In this document: positions 62,188 to 64,000 of the stretch, piece after piece
How the letters are laid out: each line of letters opens with the position of its first letter
Numbering within the stretch: the first letter of the stretch is position 1
Source: Pelagibacterales bacterium SAG-MED29
GTDB taxonomy: Bacteria > Pseudomonadota > Alphaproteobacteria > Pelagibacterales > Pelagibacteraceae
NCBI GenBank assembly: GCA_014653815.1
Contig: JACWDZ010000001.1
Coordinates: 1 to 64,000 of the forward strand
DNA: 64,000 bases
Reading direction: 5' to 3'
Program-made: the position numbers and the translations under genes
Notes under the pieces: model-generated
The model's database searches: none
What the model was told of the DNA's origin: nothing
What the model saw: only the letters and a program-made list of their open reading frames with translations

Positions 62188-63173
62188 TTTATCTTTCCAA
62201 ATACTCTAATTCTAGAAATACCTCCATCAGGAAATATATTTACTCTAAGATAATTAACTTTATTTTTCTTCATCAACTTATTTAAAAAATTATGTTTTTT
62301 ATGAGCATGTAATTTTGATTTATTTAATAAAAGTTTCCAATTTTTTGATTTATTTATGATCTTATTAGCAGAAGATTTACCACCTACGTACGCAGCTTGA
62401 ATAGAGCATTGGTCAGGGTAATTTCCTTTAAAGTGATGAGTGTCAATTTGTATTTTATCTATCTTAGCAGCAGCGGCACATTTAATAATTAACCAATCAA
62501 AGTTTTTACCTCTACTTCTTCTTGTTTCCCATCCGTCACCCATATTTTTTCCTTGGCCAGGAGCCAAAACATTTTCAGCTCTACCAAAGTGTTCGTTATT
62601 ACAAGCTATCGGTACCGAACCATTTAAAATAGAAGTTAAATTAATAGTCTTATTTCTAAATTTTTTATTTTCTAACTCTCCAAACAATCTTAATCTTGCG
62701 ACACCACCATCTGGAAAAATGTTTAGTCTTACATGAGTAATAATTGAAGTCTTTTTAACGTTAAAAAAATGATGTCTATTTGGACCTGTAGATTTCTTAC
62801 TTAATATATTAGTCCACTTTTGATTTTTATCAGGCTCGTTTTTTTTAGAAGAACAAACATCTAATGATACTTTACTTGGTTGGTTTCCATTAAAGTGAGA
62901 AGTATCAATATTAACCTTATGTATTCTTCCGGGTTTACCTAATTTTAAAATTAGGTAATCATGACCAGATTTTCTTTTTCTTCTCGTTTCCCATCCATCC
63001 ATCCATTTACCATTTTTATCAAACACACCTTCCTTAAATATTGGAGGTGAAGGTTCTATAATTCTTTTAGCCGCTGCAAAGAAATCATCAGTTTTGTAAA
63101 CTACTTTTGTACCAAGTCTTGGTTGAGCAAGATCAATTAAGCCATTTAAAATGATATTTTTATTTTTTTTCAT
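62184..63173 (-). CDS. alc: Allantoicase
   Basis: Duplicated allantoicase domain: DGWETRRKRKSGHDYLILKLG / DGWETRRSRGKNFDWLIIKC. Confidence 0.96.
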   Translation of the reverse strand: MKKNKNIILNGLIDLAQPRLGTKVVYKTDDFFAAAKRIIEPSPPIFKEGVFDKNGKWMDGWETRRKRKSGHDYLILKLGKPGRIHKVNIDTSHFNGNQPSKVSLDVCSSKKNEPDKNQKWTNILSKKSTGPNRHHFFNVKKTSIITHVRLNIFPDGGVARLRLFGELENKKFRNKTINLTSILNGSVPIACNNEHFGRAENVLAPGQGKNMGDGWETRRSRGKNFDWLIIKCAAAAKIDKIQIDTHHFKGNYPDQCSIQAAYVGGKSSANKIINKSKNWKLLLNKSKLHAHKKHNFLNKLMKKNKVNYLRVNIFPDGGISRIRVFGKIK

Positions 63174-63176
63174 TAT

Positions 63177-64000
63177 TTAAATATTTGAGTAATTCTTAAT
63201 CCAATGTTTAGCAATATCAATTCTCTTACATATCCAAACATCGTTATGTTTTAATACATAATCTAAAAATCTTTCTAAAGATTTTAATCTACCTGGTTTA
63301 CCAACAATTCTACAATGCAAACCTACTGACATCATTTTAGGATTAGTTTCACCTTCTTTATATAAAACATCAAAACTATCTTTTAAATAATTATAAAATT
63401 GCTCACCACTATTAAATCCTTGATTAGTTGCAAACCTCATATCGTTATTATCTAGAGTGTAAGGCACTATTAATTGTTTCTTATTATTTCTTTTTTCAAA
63501 ATAAGGAAGATCATCACTATAAGAGTCACTATCATAAATAAAACCACCCTCATTCATTACCAAGTCCCTTGTGTTTGGACTACATCTGCCTGTGTACCAA
63601 CCCAAAGGTCGTTGACCAAAAATTTTTTTAATAGTTTTAATTGCGAGATCCATATGTTTTTTTTCAACGGGCTTGCTAACGTTTTGATAATCAATCCATC
63701 TCCATCCATGGCAAGCAATTTCGTAATCCGCATTTTTTATTGCTTTGCAAACTTCAGGATTTCTTTCTAGGGCCATTGCAACACCAAAAATTGTCAATGG
63801 TATTTTCTTATTTTGAAACAGTTCGTGTATTCTCCAAAAACCCCTTTTAGAACCATATTCATAAAGAGACTCCATACTTATGTGTCGATCTTTAATTGGT
63901 TGAGCTCCAATTATTTCTGATAAAAAAGTTTCTGAATGTTTATCACCATGTAACACTGAATTTTCAGCACCTTCTTCATAATTTAATACAATTTGAAGGG
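63177..64000 (-). CDS. puuE: PuuE-type allantoinase, polysaccharide-deacetylase fold (partial, runs off window)
   Basis: LQIVLNYEEGAENSVLHGD...EIIGAQP; YEIACHGWRWIDYQ; GWYTGRCSPNTR. Confidence 0.93.
   Translation of the reverse strand, partial: LQIVLNYEEGAENSVLHGDKHSETFLSEIIGAQPIKDRHISMESLYEYGSKRGFWRIHELFQNKKIPLTIFGVAMALERNPEVCKAIKNADYEIACHGWRWIDYQNVSKPVEKKHMDLAIKTIKKIFGQRPLGWYTGRCSPNTRDLVMNEGGFIYDSDSYSDDLPYFEKRNNKKQLIVPYTLDNNDMRFATNQGFNSGEQFYNYLKDSFDVLYKEGETNPKMMSVGLHCRIVGKPGRLKSLERFLDYVLKHNDVWICKRIDIAKHWIKNYSNI

Overview
The window is an AT-rich, densely coded alphaproteobacterial segment, most likely SAR11/Pelagibacterales (inferred from gene content and the riboswitch arrangement upstream of metY). 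Core blocks are: hflC (partial)-DUF2065-degQ-miaA; ilvB-ilvH-ilvC-leuA; mreBCD-PBP2-rodA-bactofilin; metY behind an apparent tandem SAM-II/terminator/SAM-V leader; soxBDAG; ETF-QO; etfAB; a DMGDH-like dehydrogenase; msrB; ccdA/rbsK/msrB/grx; a liv ABC operon with azlCD; and an allantoin-catabolism cluster that runs off the right edge. Between ETF-QO and etfAB lies a ~13.6 kb accessory island (about 29.6-43.2 kb). It carries a prokaryotic pentameric ligand-gated ion channel homologue, an operon of a secreted caspase-like protease with a secreted trypsin-like protease ending in seven 13-residue Ca-binding-type repeats, a PrsW/VWA-like membrane-protein operon, and a multiplied family of small secreted proteins at both ends. 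The caspase and trypsin proteins share a WITKK motif, and a divergent member of the small secreted family is in their operon; this is the best candidate for an undescribed system. Other items of note are a 50-bp perfect inverted copy of ilvH fused to truncated hflC at the window start (probable amplification or assembly chimera), an 11-Cys 39-aa metallothionein-like ORF missing from the ORF track, and a HExxH protein inserted between livH and livM. All assignments come from reading the sequence; no searches were run.
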